Positions 12,227-12,595 of a stretch of 12,595 nucleotides of DNA are shown here, piece by piece. The translations under genes and the position numbers were made by a program. The DNA is taken from the NCBI GenBank assembly GCA_964529745.1, contig CAZGZR010000079.1, forward strand, positions 1 through 12,595. The letters run 5' to 3'. A model generated the notes under the pieces. The model ran no database searches, was not told the origin of the DNA, and saw only the letters and a list, made by a program, of their open reading frames with translations. This stretch comes from RBG-16-57-9 sp964529745. Lineage in GTDB: Archaea > Thermoproteota > Bathyarchaeia > TCS64. Each line of letters begins with the position of its first letter. Within the stretch, counting starts at the first letter, position 1.

Positions 12227-12592
12227 ATGGTGAAATGCAGAGGCTGCGGAGACGAGATCTCCGACGAGGCGTACTTCTGCCCCAGGTGCGGGCTGAGGAC
12301 CGAGGCGGGGGAGGAGGCCGGCGTCAAGACGCCGCCATACACTCGACCGGGCTGGGAGAGGGACGTGGAGACGGCGCTGAGCAACGCCGCAAAGCTCATG
12401 GACGAAGCCTTCGAGGCTGCCAAGAAGGGCCTACGGCGGGTAGCCGACGAGGTAGAGAGCGAGGTAGAGAAGGCCAAGAAGAGGGAGGTCAAGGTGTCTT
12501 ACCCCGTGTACTGTCCCCAGTGCGGCGGCAAGAACCCCAGCGACTCCCTGTACTGCACCGTCTGCGGGAAAGAGCTACCCAAGGACGTCTAG
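12227..12592 (+). CDS. Double zinc-ribbon protein with helical spacer
   Basis: The 121-residue protein has two zinc ribbons, one at each end. The first uses C4, C7, C18 and C21 (KCRGCGDEI...YFCPRCGL); the second C96, C99, C110 and C113 (YCPQCGGKN...LYCTVCGKEL). Between them lies a Pro-containing linker (about 33-43) and a long charged helix (about 45-88) rich in Ala, Glu, Lys and Val. There is no membrane segment. Such zinc-ribbon proteins are common in archaea and mostly uncharacterised; roles in protein-protein or nucleic-acid contact are usual guesses. The helix may mediate dimerisation through a coiled coil. The gene is complete, ending 3 bp before the window edge. Confidence 0.85.
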   Translation: MVKCRGCGDEISDEAYFCPRCGLRTEAGEEAGVKTPPYTRPGWERDVETALSNAAKLMDEAFEAAKKGLRRVADEVESEVEKAKKREVKVSYPVYCPQCGGKNPSDSLYCTVCGKELPKDV

Positions 12593-12595
12593 AGC

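Overview
The window looks archaeal and most resembles the Thermoproteota/TACK side, for example a Bathyarchaeia-like or related anaerobic lineage. This is inferred from gene style; no marker gene fixes the taxon. Reasons: many genes have an A/T-rich TATA-like box about 25-30 bp before the start codon and no Shine-Dalgarno site (leaderless style); arginine is mostly AGG/AGA and isoleucine often ATA; and the gene set (two-iron desulfoferrodoxin, small Lrp/AsnC regulator, double zinc-ribbon protein, ribbon-helix-helix protein, degenerate receiver protein) fits archaea. Desulfoferrodoxin suggests an anaerobe or microaerophile that meets oxygen.

Region 1 (about 1-3300) is visibly A/T-rich. It holds the 5' end of a GNAT acetyltransferase (minus strand), a membrane-anchored coiled-coil protein, a CPBP-type intramembrane protease and an unrecognised membrane-anchored protein. 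A short repeat occurs in the gaps between these genes, always in the same orientation: four good copies and two diverged ones, with none noticed in the other 9 kb. The layout repeat-gene-repeat-gene-repeat, with the composition shift, suggests an acquired or cassette-like island.

Region 2 (about 3300-8950) is G/C-rich and tightly packed. It holds a HAD phosphatase divergent from desulfoferrodoxin; a 51-residue protein with four Cys-Cys pairs divergent from an Lrp/AsnC regulator, which has a perfect inverted repeat over its start; a nuclease-like protein with a possible C-terminal winged helix, divergent from a small membrane protein across one shared TATA-like site; a protein with a lost P-loop; and an MFS transporter following a macrodomain protein.

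Region 3 (about 8950-12595) alternates A/T-rich gaps with G/C-rich genes: a CPA1-type Na+/H+ antiporter, a receiver-like protein lacking its phosphoacceptor Asp, a small ribbon-helix-helix protein, a conserved hypothetical protein and a double zinc-ribbon protein.

The most coherent functional group is 4057-5232: oxygen/superoxide defence (desulfoferrodoxin), a Cys-pair peptide and a regulator that itself carries a Cys-Cys pair in its effector domain. This suggests redox or thiophilic-metal control, which is an inference. No tRNA, rRNA, CRISPR array or insertion sequence was seen.
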